NCBI GenBank assembly: GCA_963932465.1
Contig: OZ010790.1
Location: 345,737,087 to 345,801,086, forward strand
DNA length: 64,000 nt
Direction of reading: 5' to 3'
Source of the DNA: Maratus speciosus
Lineage: Eukaryota; Arthropoda; Arachnida; Araneae; Salticidae
In this document: positions 1 through 12,850 of the stretch, piece after piece
How the letters are laid out: each line of letters opens with the position of its first letter
Position numbering within the stretch: position 1 is the first letter of the stretch
Notes under the pieces: model-generated
Database searches by the model: none
Told to the model about the DNA's origin: nothing
What the model saw: the letters and a program-made list of their open reading frames with translations, nothing else
Position numbers and translations under genes: made by a program

Positions 1-447
1 GTTTCAAAGCTTGACAACAGGGAAGCGTCTACAGTGTAAAAGTAGTAAAAGAGAGAGAATAAGAATAATAGCAGCAAATTACGTGTGTTAGTGTTATTGC
101 TGTTTCTCATTGTATTTCTTTAGTTTTTTCTCTGAAAATCTAAAAAGAGATTCTTAGAAGCACTGAATCGGTGTCATACTGAGACTTTCAGCGGCCCTGC
201 GCAAACTATTTTAGCTTCCGTTCAGCCTCCTTCGATAAAGGAGTAATCTTTTCTTAGGTATCCATCATAACTAAAGCAAATTTATAGAGGTGTCAGTTAA
301 TAATCATCTAAACATGAATGTGAAATACAATAAAGAGAAGTCTTTACTTGAAACACTGATACATTTTTTTTTTCTGTTTCAATTTTAACAACCTCTGTGA
401 ATAATTCTAAATAAATCTATAAAACGGAAAATTAAAAATTGAGCATA
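1..447. other. AT-rich sequence, no gene seen
   Basis: I see no open frame of note, no RNA gene and no repeat I recognise here. It is ordinary AT-rich spacer leading up to three clustered foldback MITEs. Confidence 0.5.
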
Positions 448-653
448 CACTGTTACAAATTTGCAGTATTCTGTCCATTCATTTGACCGTTTTTATCGAA
501 AACGGTTATACAATCGTAATTTAACACTATTCTGACCATATTATTGGCCATTTTATGGTCAGAATATAGTTACCTAAATTACGGTTATGAAACCGTATTT
601 AAAAAAAAAAACGGTCGAATGACTGGACAGTTTGCTGCAAATTTTTAACAGTG
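448..653. mobile_element. Foldback MITE, copy 1 (TA target)
   Basis: A 206-bp element that folds back along nearly its whole length. It starts CACTGTTACAAATTTGCAG and ends with the inverse, CTGCAAATTTTTAACAGTG. TA dinucleotides at 446-447 and 654-655 fit a Tc1/mariner-type target duplication. The arms carry ACGGTTAT and TGACCATA blocks in inverse order. There is no coding capacity, so it is a non-autonomous element. Two more copies follow within 600 bp. Confidence 0.75.
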
Positions 654-804
654 TAGTCAGTTTATATTTATACATAATTATTAGTAAAAACGTGTATAAA
701 TGTTGTTGTTGAAATGAATACTGTATTAAAATTACTTAGCCGTTTGAATGAACAGCAAACAAACAGAACAAGCCGATTCACATCCTTCGATAACAAGTTT
801 ATTA

Positions 805-1005
805 CACTGTTAAAAATTTTGCAGCATTCTGGCAGGTCATTCGACCGTTTTTCGAAAAAACGGTTTCATAACCATAATTTAACTATATTCTGACCATAAA
901 ATGGCCAATAATATGGTCAGAATAGTGTTAAAATTACGGTTATGTAACTGTTTTCGGAAAAAACGGTCAAATGACCTGCCAGAATGCTGCAAATTTTTAA
1001 CAGTG
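805..1005. mobile_element. Foldback MITE, copy 2 (TA target)
   Basis: Same family as the copy at 448-653. The 201-bp body starts CACTGTTAAAAATTTTGCAG and ends CTGCAAATTTTTAACAGTG, with TA at 803-804 and 1006-1007. Its arms match each other better than those of copy 1, so it may be the younger insertion. Confidence 0.75.
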
Positions 1006-1035
1006 TACTCTAAAGAACAGGCAGTAAGTGGACCA

Positions 1036-1234
1036 CACTGTTAAAAATTTGCAGCATTCTGTCCAGTCATTTGACCGTTTTTTGAAAAAACGGTTTCATA
1101 ACAATAACTTAATTATATTCTGACCATAAAATGGCCGATAATATGTTCAGAATAATATTAAATTGCGGTTATGTAATCGTTTTCGATAAAAACGGTCAAA
1201 TGACTGGACAGAATGCTGCAAATTTTTAACAGTG
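1036..1234. mobile_element. Foldback MITE, copy 3 (CA on both sides)
   Basis: Third 199-bp copy of the family, with the same CACTGTTAAAAATTTGCAG terminus at both ends. It is flanked by CA at 1034-1035 and 1235-1236 instead of TA. Either this family can duplicate CA, or the true ends are two bases further out. Copies 2 and 3 are only 30 bp apart. Confidence 0.7.
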
Positions 1235-1479
1235 CAGGAGTGACTTCACAAATATAGCTTTAAAAAAAAAAGATAGAAGAAAAAGAAATAGAGAAAACAA
1301 CCAAAATTTAGAACCAGGACGAATAATAATGCGTCAAACATAGATTATGAAATACTTTCCAACACCTCTAGAAAACTGTAACAAAACTTCATCGTTAAAC
1401 AAGGTGTAGGAAGATAAATAAATAAACAGTTTAGAAAACAGATAACATAATTAAAAAAACAATTTCAGGAATTTGTCAA

Positions 1480-3740
1480 TATTTAGACAAGTAGTCGAAT
1501 CATTTTGTGCAGCCCTGTATATGTTCTATAAATTTGCATATGTACTACGTAAGCATGTTAAAATTTAGTTCAGTTAGAAAACACATAACATAGTTGAAAA
1601 TTTGCTTTTATCAATTTTTGCTAATAGACGGATATGCACTCGAATTGTCTTGCATAGTCCTTAGTTGTGTTACGTGTTAAAACAGATAGCAGAACTAAAA
1701 ACGCTCTTCCAGAAATTACTAACCATAAACGGCAATGTATCCAGTTCATTGAGTAGCTCTGTATATAAATTTATTTATATTCCACAAACTTCTTTTAGTA
1801 TACTAAATATAGTTCAACAGAAAAATGCATAGCATAATTTAAGACTACCTTCAGGCAATTCCCTCCTATAGTCACTAACATTTACGAATTCCTTTGTGTA
1901 GCCATGTAGGGGAGAATGGTGTGGGTTGACCCATTTTTTACAAAATGATTTTTTATTTTTTAAATATTGAAACTAGTATAAAATTTCATGTATCATTTTA
2001 TTCGTTTTAGAATCGGTTATCAAAATAAAATTGCTGCATAAGTGTAATATATAAGAAACTTGAAAAATGATTGATTTTAATCACGAGAAAATAATGGGCC
2101 AAGGCTCCCCCCATATGGGAGGCTTCACCTACTTTATTTTATATTGAAATATTTGTTAAGGGAAATAAAATCAGTTTTAAAAAAAGGCAGAATAACTTTA
2201 TGCTGCATGGTTTAATTATTATTAAAACTTATTTGGGAAAATGTGACATGTAAACAACCTGCTTAGATGGAATTTAAGTCACAAGAGAAAAATTTTGTTT
2301 TAAACACCCACTTTTTGTGACACTCGATCTGGCAACACTAGTTGAAACTTAATTTGGCTTCATTTCATTGTGTTCATCTTGGTGAAATTTGTCTACATAC
2401 CTTCCTAAAGTGTTCTCATCAATGTTATGTTCTTTTACAGAGGCATGAGTACTTAACATTTCTTAAGGCTGCTGCTTTCAACCTTTCTGGTCTTTTCCAT
2501 TCTTTCTATTTACTTACTATGGGTACTATTTAAATGAAATAAAAGTTCCTGTCAACTTTCTAATTTATATTTCATTAAAATTTTTCTTGCTTCGATAGTA
2601 ATTTTCCCTTTTTATCACACTATTTTACTGTAGCTTTACAGAATAAATTTACATTATTTTAGAAATATAACCATTAACACTTCATTATGTACAGTGTATA
2701 ATAAAAAGATTTCCAAATATACTTAACTAAGGGAGCTTTGACCATCTGGTCAACACTTCCTCAATTTGATTGGGTCAAGCCTCCCCACATAGCCACTTTT
2801 AAAAGTATAGCATACAGCTATGTTTAGCCTAATTTACTGTACAATCTTTATGCCTGAAAGGAAAGCTCAATATTTCTGCATTACTTAACACCTACCTACT
2901 TAAATTTCTATGATATATTTTATCTAATAAAATCTTACAAAATGTTTCTAAAAAATACACTTTTTAAGCTGAAAACACTTGGCAATTTATTTTTCCACAC
3001 CTGTTTCAATTACCTGCATGAAACAAAGACTATTATTTGAGCATTTCAGTAGCTTTAGTTGCCTCTATTGACAAAACTCCGAAATTCTTTTAAATATGAA
3101 AACTGAAGGGTGGGTCAAGTCTCCCCTATGGTCAATTCTCCTTTAGTCTCCCCTATATAATAAACAGATTTTACACGCATCCCGTACTATGCAAAATTTT
3201 AGCAAAACTCAAAAAACGCAAACCAAAGTTGAAAACGTACTCCCAGCAGTTGCCACTTTTAGACAGTACTGAAACTGAATTATTTTGTGTGTCCCTGTAA
3301 ATGAACGATAAATTCAATGCACACCCTACTTTTTAGTAAACAATTTACACTGCACCTCATTAATGTATAGCAGTTTCATTATGTTTAAAATAATGTAACA
3401 TCTTTAAAACTCACTGCAAATGATTTTACCCCGTAGACCATTATGTAAAGAAATTTTTTTGTGTGACAATGTCAATGAATGATAAATGCTTTGCGCTTCA
3501 CATTCTACAGAAAGTATATTTTACTGTACCTCAGAAATGCATAACAGTTTAATTATGTTTCAAATTGTGTGACAGCATTAAAATGAATTACAAATGATTT
3601 CTCCCCAACTGACTGAAAGGTAACGAATACTTTTGAGTATCCCTGTGAGCGAACTATAAATGCTACACACTTAATTTTCAATATGATCATGCTATGCTAA
3701 ACTCTATAACATATATCAGTTACTTGGCAATCCGAGTATA
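1480..3740 (-). repeat. Decayed satellite family, minus orientation, split by a transposon
   Basis: Diverged copies of a unit whose best-kept core, read on the minus strand, is TTTACAGGGxCACACAAAAGA. On the + strand it recurs as TTTTGTGCAGCCCTGTATATG near 1503, with relatives near 1645, 1745, 1893, 3285, 3455 and 3628. Spacing is about 150-175 bp where measurable. The TA-flanked element at 1909-3126 interrupts the array. The same family recurs near 8.3-9.2, 21.3, 54.3, 56.2-57.2 and 58.5 kb. No coding function is visible. Confidence 0.55.
1909..3126. mobile_element. TA-flanked non-autonomous DNA element, about 1.2 kb
   Basis: The left end is TAGGGGAGA followed after a short gap by TTGACCCA. 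The right end is the inverse, TGGGTCAAGTCTCCCCTA. TA sits at both borders (1907-1908 and 3127-3128). The same GGGTCAAGCCTCCCC motif occurs internally near 2763, and further partial copies lie just beyond the right end. The 63-codon open frame inside is not recognisable as a transposase. The element landed in a satellite unit. Tc1/mariner affiliation is inferred from the target only. Confidence 0.55.
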
Positions 3741-4695
3741 CTTGCGGGAGTCAGAACACAGGGAAGTATAGCAAACAGACAAACCGAATTCATTAACACT
3801 TCTGTACTATGTTGGAACGTGTTTAAAAACAAAAATTTAAAAATATGTCTCATGGTAACGGTGTTATTTAAGACTGGAAATTAATATAAATCTGTTTTTG
3901 TTACATGCATTATAAATTTTTATCCCCTCTAATTTTTCGCGGCACAGAGCGACTGCTCACTTTATTATTCAATAAGCACGGCCCTGCCTGAAATAGCTCA
4001 GTTATGTTTTTATTTTGGCTGTAAATACTTTTAATTACATCGGATTTTATACGCCACTTATTTACTAAAAACTGCCTTACGAAACTTTAAAAATCATGTT
4101 GTTCATGTTATGAGTAATAATAATTTAAAATCTGCCTGCACCACTGGTTTTATAAATCTTAAATATATTTCATTTAAATATATTTTAAGTGAAATATACT
4201 TAGATAAATATATTTTAATCAAAATTACATTAAAAGGAATAATAAAAAAATATTTTTTATATATGAAAGTTTTTTTATGGATCATAAAAGCTACAATGAT
4301 GCCAGGCCAAAAAGAAGTCGGCTTCTTTTTATTTTGGTTTTAACCACTTAAAAAAGCCGGATTTAATTGAAAAAAGTAGGCTTTTATTAAAAGAGGGTGG
4401 TTTACAGCTAATTAATATTAAATTTGCATTAATTTATTTTTAATTTGCTCATAAAAGTCTTCTACTAAAAATATATATAAATTTCTATTAAATTTTATCG
4501 AATAAATAAGTCTTTATAACCGCTACAATGCGACTATGAAGGGATTATGTCTGAAAGAAATATATATATATATATATATTGAGAAGAATATATTAAATTA
4601 GACTCCAAGGTGGCGTTTTGAAATTTTATATTACATATAACAACTCCACATATGCTATACATTTTGAAGATGACTTTTAAAATTTATTAAAACTA

Positions 4696-4743
<48 letters not shown>

Positions 4744-5384
4744 AATGAAATTATTTGATGAAATAATTGAGAACATCCATACTTTATTATTAATCAGTAT
4801 TCTGATGACTTATAAAAATGATATATCGAAAAGGTTTTCCTACCTTTTTTTGCTATTAAGAGATTACGTAACTTATTTCAAATAAGTCCATATGAAGAAA
4901 TTAAATCACAGAATGATCAAAGTTAAAAGAAAAAAGGATAGAGATAGTATTTGAGGAGATTTTAATACATGCAAATAAAAAAGTGAGAATAATTTAAAAA
5001 ATGTTCTCAAAATAAATCTTGGAAAGTTTGTTACTATTTAAAACTCGAAGTGCTGTTTTTTTAATGGATGGAATTTAAATTAATATTTTGAATGTTTGTT
5101 GGATTGTATTCTTGGGATAGTGACAAGTGGTAGTAGTTAAAGTTATATCGGGCCTGTCCAACCTTTCAGTAAACAACGGCGCACTGAAAAAAAAAAATGG
5201 GTACTCAAAATTGAGTAAAAACTACTCAATTTTAAATACAGCACATACTCAAAATAGCTTCGATCCAAATATACTCAAAATTCAGAAACACATGCACTCA
5301 TTTTTGATTTGATTCCATGGTTAATAGTATTCATGCAGAATACTATTTTAACGGTGAGAAATAGCGTTTTAATTAAGTGGCTTT
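3741..5384. other. AT-rich spacer with (TA)n microsatellites
   Basis: No gene is supported. Contents are AT dinucleotide runs at 4559-4579 and 4700-4741, a self-complementary TAAATATATTT-rich stretch around 4140-4230, and a short hairpin around GAAGTCGGCTTC at 4313-4324. Short open frames on both strands here are chance products of the low-complexity sequence. Confidence 0.5.
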
Positions 5385-6426
5385 CAGGGATGTAGTGGGG
5401 GGTATACGGGGTATAGGCCGTGTACCTTCTGGATTTTTTTAAGAAGCTCCGTACTCTCCCTGTTTCTCAAATAAAGCATTAGCGTATATCCTATACACAT
5501 TATGGCCATTAATGACCGGCAACTTTCAATTTCAAACATTTTGTCCAGCCCATTTAAGAAAAAAAGAAGTATCAAAATCTAAGCATTTCTTCTAAATCTA
5601 CTCGTTGGCACTCATTAAGTACAAACTACTTTGCTGAAAGCCAGATAATAAAAAATGATAATTTGTGGAAAATTCCTTATCATTCAGCTTACTTTTAGAG
5701 AACAACTAAAAATTTGCTCCGTCTAATGCCGATATCTTTCTGAATTTTTACGATATTTGACTGGATTTTTTTAATAAGTTGCTCTATAGAGTTGACTATT
5801 AAATTATGTAAAATGATCCTTGATATCGTTCGCGCATGCGCAGATAAAAATTATTTCATACAACTGCTCATATTTCCTAAAATATTTAATATATTTATAT
5901 TCTAATTGCACTATATTGTTTCTACTATATTTTTTCAATTTTACTGAAACCGGTGTTAAATTTGGTTAAAAACTCAGCATGTTATAAACAAAAAACATGC
6001 AAGAATTTTTTAATATTTTTAAATAAATCGCTACATTTCTATTAATATAGTAGGTGCTATTCTTACATAAATAAATACACATATTTCACAATGCCTGTTT
6101 ATTTATATTCTGTAGCGATAGATCATTTCGTGCATTTTTTTTACAGGGTGATCCCAAGTATTATTTTTTTCTTTGATTTTTTGTTGCCCCCCTAATTGCC
6201 CCCCTTATCAAATCGACATAGCTAAATATTAGGTCATACCTGTTCTTTTCAATCGTGAAATTCCAGAAGAATCTGTCAAGTATATTTCTAAATATTCGAC
6301 AAAATGTCTAAAATTGAAAGTTGCCGGTCATTAATGGCCATATAGTGTATATCAACGTTCATGAGGTCAGCGTATACCCTCTGCCTATACCGTATACTCT
6401 CTGCTTATTTTACGACTACAACACTG
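5385..6426. mobile_element. hAT-type non-autonomous element, about 1.0 kb
   Basis: Ends begin CAGGGATGTAG (left) and, on the opposite strand, CAGTGTTGTAG (right), as hAT termini often do. The arms stay inversely related well inside the element: 5480-5545 pairs with 6295-6350 around TGGCCATTAATGACCGGCAA. A convincing 8-bp duplication is not visible (GTGGCTTT versus GGATTTAT), so the copy is old or rearranged. The 150-bp element at 27706-27855 is an internal-deletion derivative of the same family and does have a clean 8-bp duplication. Confidence 0.65.
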
Positions 6427-7301
6427 GGATTTATGTACGATTTTAAAAGATTATGAGAAAAAAAATAAGACTTGTATATCAACAGTCCTTGAAATTAATT
6501 AAGTGATAAAATAACTAAACAACTATTTTCCAATTTAATTATTTAAAACAATAAAATTAAAAAAAAATGTGTTAAAGGCCAGTGTATACCAAACAAAGAA
6601 ATTGGTATCCCTTTTTTAAATTTAGCTGACATATTTGCAATTCTGACTGCTAATCACTAGCAGCTCTATGTATGTGTTACTCCAATATTAATGTCTTTCA
6701 TTATTGAGAAATTAGGTTATTTATTAAATTCGAACTCAATTGTCTTTAAAACTAATTCAAAAGCACTTAAAGATGTGCAGTTTATAATTAAAATGCTTCA
6801 TCGTATAAAAGCCAAATTTGGCCGAAAAACCAATAAAAGCCACCGGCGTGGCTTTTTTTATAATCCTGAAAAGCTATCAAAAAAAAAAAAAAAAAAAAAC
6901 GCAATGTAGAACTTTTAAAGCAACACCAGTGAAATAATTCTGATCAAAATAAGTATTGGAAAAGCAATGACTTGAGTACTTACAAATTTTTAATTGCAAA
7001 GTATATATATTTATGTTTAGAAATTAAAAAGTAATAACATATTTACCATTTCTTCGCAGCTTCTTAGATTTTCTTAATAATATGAGGCAAATCTTGAATT
7101 GGGTAATGAAAATTAAGAAATTATTCGAATATCTGCAGCTAAAAAGTAAACGACAGCGTTTGTAAAAATATTTCAGTGAATGTTAAAAAATGTAAAAACA
7201 TTAAAAACATAAAGCATTTTAAACTCATTTAACAAAATGAATTACAACAAAATAAACGCACCAGAACTGATAATCAATGGAAGATTTATGTAATTATAGT
7301 A
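6427..7301. other. No gene seen; short GC hairpin and poly-A
   Basis: A 72-codon open frame at 6691-6909 ends in a lysine run made by poly-A and resembles nothing I know. A hairpin, AAAAGCCAC/GTGGCTTTT, lies near 6835-6860. Otherwise this is AT-rich spacer. Confidence 0.45.
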
Positions 7302-7827
7302 TGACTTCAAAAATCCGGCATTGGGAAATCCGGTAACTTTAAAAATCCGTCATCAAAGTCATCTTCCCCAACCTTTTTTTAACACTTTTAACTTAGGGAA
7401 GAAAGAAAAATAGCAATTGTTAACGAATTAATAAAAACTTCGAGATCGAAGGCGATGGATTAACGAACAGCGAGATCATTGACGCTGTGCTAAATAGAAC
7501 CGCTGATAACACTGGTAACTGTTAAAAAATGCCGAATTAATTGAAGAAAATAAAGTTGGCATCGATGTTTCGGAAATTACACTAGAAGAAATGACTTCAC
7601 TGTTTGTTAGAGTTTGTTTTTTAACATAGAAAATATCAATCAAAGTAATTTTTTTCTTAATATTTAATTTTCAAGTTTTATAACAGAAATATTACTTAGC
7701 TTTGAATTAAATTATTAATAAAGGCACCATTAAGAATATCGAAAGTACTTTTGATAAAATTTCAGAAATCAGGAATTTTCAAAAATGGGGCTTAGTCTTG
7801 GTCCCGACGATGCCGGATTTTTGCGGT
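7302..7827 (+). mobile_element. pogo/Tigger-like relic with transposase tail
   Basis: Terminal inverted repeats share CAAAAATCCGGCAT (left near 7308, right near 7811-7823 on the opposite strand), and TA lies at 7300-7301 and 7828-7829. Inside, around 7455-7512 on the + strand, the frame reads LTNSEIIDAVLNRTADNTG. That resembles the C-terminal tail of pogo/Tigger (jerky-type) transposases, and it is followed by stops. It is therefore a heavily deleted, dead copy keeping only the end of the transposase. Family assignment is from memory. Confidence 0.55.
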
Positions 7828-8279
7828 TAATAATAATAATAATTATAGAGACATCAAAAAATCTGAAATTTTCCAAGAAAATTACAACATTTTTCAAAAT
7901 GATAACCAATTTCGATTTTATCAAGCATTTTTTTTTTTTTTTTTTTTTTTGAAAATACATGTTAACAAAATTAAAACAAAAACAAAACAAACAACACATC
8001 CAAATGGGATTCATTATACATAAGTTATTTTGAAGAACATGGGTTTTTCGTACTCCCTGTAAATAATAAAATTTAAAAATTATATTTTCTTTATATATTC
8101 TTACATTATACATAAGTCAATTACTATGTAACATTACAAATTGCTCTTTTTATTAACATTTTCCAACAAAGTTGAAAAGTGTTTATGACTTCGGTTTGTC
8201 TGGCCGTCTGTCCGCTCTAACTTTGGTAAATATACTCGAATTGCCCTGAATTTTTCGGATGTTATTGATGTTTACCATA
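7828..8279. other. No gene seen; poly-T tract
   Basis: A homopolymer T run lies at about 7926-7949. A minus-strand 114-codon frame across it is made by the homopolymer and ATT repeats and is not credible as a protein. Confidence 0.45.
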
Positions 8280-9300
8280 GCACGTTCCCTATTTCAAATG
8301 AACTTTGTAGCATGTTTAGTTCATTTACAGGGGCAGTATTCCGTTACAGTACGGCCAAAATAAAAAAAATCGTTTCAAATGATTTTTAATAATGTTACAC
8401 GCTTTCAAACATAATAAAACTGATATGCATTTATGAAGAGCACTAAAATATGCATTCTGTAGAATATGCGGTGCAAAGAATAGTTATTATTCATTTACAG
8501 AACCACGCAAAAGAATTCCGTTACGTAATGATATAGGGGTGGAGAGAATTGTTTGCGGCGCATTTTAACTATGTTAAACTATTTCATATAAAATGAAATT
8601 GATATACGTCGCTGATGTTTACTATAACTTATTTCACGTATAATACGAAGTGCATAGCATTTACAGGGACACACAAAAGATTTAAGATACTATATTATAT
8701 CCGAAGTACTGTACATTAGCGATGATTGCTGGAAATGCATTTTTAATTATAATATGCGCTTTTATGTTTTACTATATTTATGCATACTATATGGTGTGTA
8801 TAAATGCTATAATTCATATACAGGGCTACACAAAAGAATTCGTAAGGGTCATTGGGTATGAGCGGAAATTGCTTAAAGGTGGTTTTTAAATGAGTTATAC
8901 ATTTTTGCGCTGAACTGTATTTAGTTTAAGAAGAAATGTTTCTAGAATATAGATAAAATGATATACAGAGCCACGCAAAGTATATAATACATGACCGTCT
9001 ATAAATTATAATTTCTGGAAATGTGATTTCAGTAGTTTTAAGAGTGTTTTAGTTTGAATTAAATTTTAGCTAAATAGTGGCGTGTAATATGAGTTACACA
9101 AAAGTATTCAAGTATGTTTGCATCTATTAGTATAAATTCCTGAAAGAAAAAATTTCAACCTGTTATGCGTTTTCTTGCTAAACTAAATTTTCCCATTAAA
9201 TAGTCTCTATATCAACCTACAGATCAAATGCAGTGCTGTTCAAAAGAATCGGAATACATAGTTGGCTATGGACGGTAACTTTTGAATTCAGTTTTTCAAA
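8280..9300 (+). repeat. Decayed satellite array, plus orientation
   Basis: The core TTTACAGGGxCACACAAAAGAATTCGTTAC recurs in degraded form near 8327, 8490, 8657, 8814, 8961, 9085 and 9237. Spacing falls from about 165 to 125-155 bp. This is the opposite orientation to the array at 1480-3740. Copies are strongly diverged, so the array is old. I see no gene in it. Confidence 0.6.
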
Positions 9301-9562
9301 TGTTTTATGCCTTTTCTAAAATGTTTACCTAGTTATCCTATTTACCTTATTTCCTTAAATAACGAAGTTTTGTTAAAGCATTCATGAAGTTTTGGAAAGT
9401 GTTTCATAATCTATGCTTAACGCATGATTTTTCTTTCTTGTTTTCTTTTTAACAGTGTTTCATAAGGCCAAAATATATATAAAAAAAAATTTAAGAAAAA
9501 AGTCAATGAAAAAAATTATTTCAGAAATTTTTAACTGATTCGATGGGTCTCAAATGATTAAA
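9301..9562. other. AT-rich spacer, no feature
   Basis: Nothing is recognisable beyond short A-rich tracts. Confidence 0.4.
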
Positions 9563-10334
9563 TCTTCTATTATACATATAAAATCCAAACGGAAATTTTG
9601 TTCCGAACATCTATATTTCGAGTTCTACTGCATGGATTTTGACGGAACTTACACTGCTGGATAGGTATCGTTTCAGGGAAGGTTTTAAGCTATAACACGT
9701 AACTATACGTATATTAGTTATAGAATTATGACGGAAAATTCTGTTATTTTGTGCGAAAAGGTTACTATTATTTTATTGGCGAGAAATTTTGTTGATAAAT
9801 GAATTCAAACGGCTGTACATCTCGGAAAAAAACTTTTACTAATTTTATTTAAAAGAAAAAAAAAAGAAAAGAAAAACAGTTTTGACGAGTGGTAATATTA
9901 TAAAACAACACTATAAAATTTTAACATGAAAGGTATTGTTCGTAATGCTTAAAAATTTATTCAATATGAAAGACTGCAATTTTAAACTATATTTGGCAAT
10001 TTATCTCTTGCGTCATGTTAAGAAAAATGCATCAAAAAATTTGATAAAATAATATCTGAGTGACAATTTTGCTTTTGATTTTTTTAAAATTTGCTTTTAA
10101 TTTTTATTTAACTCATTCATCATGCGATTTGCAGAAGAAAATAGCAGATGTAATTATAAACATGACGGTACTTGTGAGCTACATATTGTATGTTTATTTA
10201 AGATTTCATTTTATCGCCAAACAATTTAATTTTAAGCCGAAAATGCATAAGCGTGGCATCGGTTTGAGCGACGTTCACAATATATTGGTTATGTTTCAAG
10301 TAGACGACTGCATTTTTTGAAAAATCTAATTCTA

Positions 10335-10369
<35 letters not shown>

Positions 10370-11560
10370 CCATTAATTAAACATAACCTACCACCGTGAA
10401 TTATTATGAGTTAAAGCTGTAAGTATTAAAAAAATTATTATAAGAATTATTATGGAAGAAAAAAGAAAAAAGTGGACACCGACAAAAATTGAAAAGCTTA
10501 TACATTGAATTACGTTATCAAGGGCACAGGATTCAATGATATAAGCAAAATGGTTGTTTTCTGTGGGAAAAATAAGCTAAAGCTAAAAATTATTTTCCCC
10601 TGTGCCCGAACAACCACTAAAATCAAGTGAATTGATTAAAAATGAAAGCAGAATAGAAACAAATAATATGAAATGGAAGAATCAATAAAACGTACTTAAA
10701 TATTTATAGGATATAAAATATAAATAATAAACACCATACCGATTAATATTTCAGTATTTTACAAAAATCCATGCGCACATGTCTACCAGTATATCAAAAA
10801 GATTAAGGTGAATAAAACAGTTAAGAAGTCACAGTAAATGATACCAAAGGATGCAGTTAATACATTTTGAAATAAAATTTGAAATACCTTGTAAAACACA
10901 TTTAATCTAATATAAAGTAAATATATATTAATTACATTATTTAAAATGCACTATTAAATTAATTAATAACAGTTTAACAATATCGTATATATATATATAT
11001 ATATATAATTCAAATGGAAATTTCATTTCGGCTGCTTAGAACTTGGGTTCTGCTGAATATACACTGTTAGATAGGTAATTTTTCGGGGAAGGTTTTAATA
11101 CATAACACGTCGTTCTACGTTGTTTGGTATCAAAATATCGTTTAAAATTCTTTTATGGAATGAACCTGATAATGAAAAATTAGCCTTTTTTAAAGATTCT
11201 GCCGAATGTATTTCCATGGAACTTGGACTGTTAATTAGATAATTTTCAAGGGAAGGTTTCAGTATACAAAATGTCCTTCTATTTGCTTAGCCATACAATT
11301 TTGGGGAAAATTCTGTAATGTAGTGAATTCAATTATCACAATTTAGCCTTCTAAAAAAGTTATAATAAACGGTTTTTGATAGAATTTGCATTGTTAGTTC
11401 GGCAATTTTTCAGAGATAGTTTTAGTATATAATATATTGTTAGATACTTTTTAGTCATAGAGCAATGGGGTAAATTCTGTAATTTTCCAATATAGGGCCC
11501 TTTGCGAGGTGGAAGAAATGGGCTTGGCGAGAGAAGGAAAGTTTTCATGCATATTTTCTG
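9563..11560 (+). repeat. Helitron-derived ~170-bp units, degraded tract
   Basis: At 9563 a Helitron-like 5' end (TCTTCTATTATACATATAAA) follows an A. It leads into units containing GATAATTTTTCAGGGAAGGTTTTAGTATATAACA and TTATAGAATTATGGGGGAAA-type blocks. These units recur near 9600-9760, 11000-11140, 11190-11330 and 11380-11500. The same units make up the better-preserved tracts at 12851-18012 and 26990-28627. The stretch 9860-10975 within this span holds only AT-rich DNA and (TA)n runs at about 10340-10368 and 10987-11007. No Helitron 3' end is visible here. Confidence 0.5.
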
Positions 11561-12850
11561 TTCAACTATTATAGAATTTATTTACTATAAAGAAGGCATT
11601 TATCTCCTTTTATATAAAAACAAAAGTAAATTCTATATAAATAAAAAAAATATTAATATTCATAAATAAAAAGTTTATATATAGGAATACACAATTTAAA
11701 AAGCAAAAAAGATCATTTTATTTTTTTTTCACAGCTGTTCATATCATTTGGAAACAAATCTCACTTTCTGAAGCCCGAATTGCGCCAAGCTTTTTTTCAT
11801 CTAACAGTACCTATTGATCTTAAAATCAGGGAAATTGGAAAGTATAGATGTAGTTTGTAAAGTATGCCTTAATTAAGGAGATAAATTACGTAATAGAGCC
11901 CACAGACAATTGACATATTTAGTACCGATAAGTTACATAATTGAGTCTACAGAGAATTGGCGTATGTTACCGGGCGTGGTTTGGCGTACAATTAACTTAG
12001 GTTAAGGTTTAAATTGATTCTGTGTTTTTAAAGTGGACCTATTCTATAACCGAATTTATACAGCATTCGCGAAATTTGGGAGAAAGTTTTTTGGAGACCT
12101 TTTGCTACTTTTATGTTATACCAAGATCATACCAAAATTTATGTTATTGCGCCATTTATTTCAATCCTAAACGTGCAAAGATTTTTTGGTACTATTCCAT
12201 ATATAAACAAATCTTACATATATATACACATATATAAATTTACATATATAAACAAACAAAAAAATTCATCAAGTTTCTTTTCTTAACTGTTTATATCAAT
12301 TGCAACAAATCTCACTTTCTGATGCCCGAATTGCTCCAAGCTGTTTAAAAAAACGACAAAGTGCCTATAGTGGGAAAGTACCATTTTTTTTTTTTTTTTT
12401 TTTTTCAAACTGTGCCAAACAATGTGGTTTGCTAATTATGGAACGCGAATTTCTTTTGGCTTTAATTATTATTTAATCGTAACCATGCAAAAAATTTTAA
12501 TTTGTATTTTTTTTAATTCAAAGTATTTTTTATTATTAAGTAAAATTAAGTTATGACTTCATTTTTCGCTGATGTTTACTGCAATGCTAAGAGACTCTTA
12601 GAATTTCATGTGCGTAGTTTAAATGACGATTTTGAAAAAAAAATTATAATACCAGAATCCACACCAAATTGGCTCATTTTACAGAGGATGTTTTGGTACA
12701 AAAAGAAATACATTTGTTGTAGACATGATCGTAAATCTCAATACTCGCCGATTGAAAAGTCTTTAAAATTATTCAGCAGAGACAACGAGAAATAACTTAG
12801 TTTCATAAATTTTAAGAATCAATATTCTTAAAGATCTATCTACTTCTGCT
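11561..12850. other. No confirmed gene; partial duplication
   Basis: A block around ACAAATCTCACTTTCTGA followed by GCCCGAATTG occurs twice, near 11753 and 12303, suggesting a diverged duplication about 550 bp apart. Position 12553-12795 (+) is an 80-codon open frame with a TGG/TGT-rich end that I cannot assign. It has no splice or family support. A poly-T run lies near 12385-12405. Confidence 0.4.

Noticed and set aside
2342..2533. 63-codon frame inside the 1.2-kb TA-flanked element
   Set aside because: Too short, non-ATG start, and no transposase motif.
5377..6434. 8-bp duplication for the hAT element at 5385-6426
   Set aside because: GTGGCTTT and GGATTTAT agree at only three positions, so no duplication is claimed.
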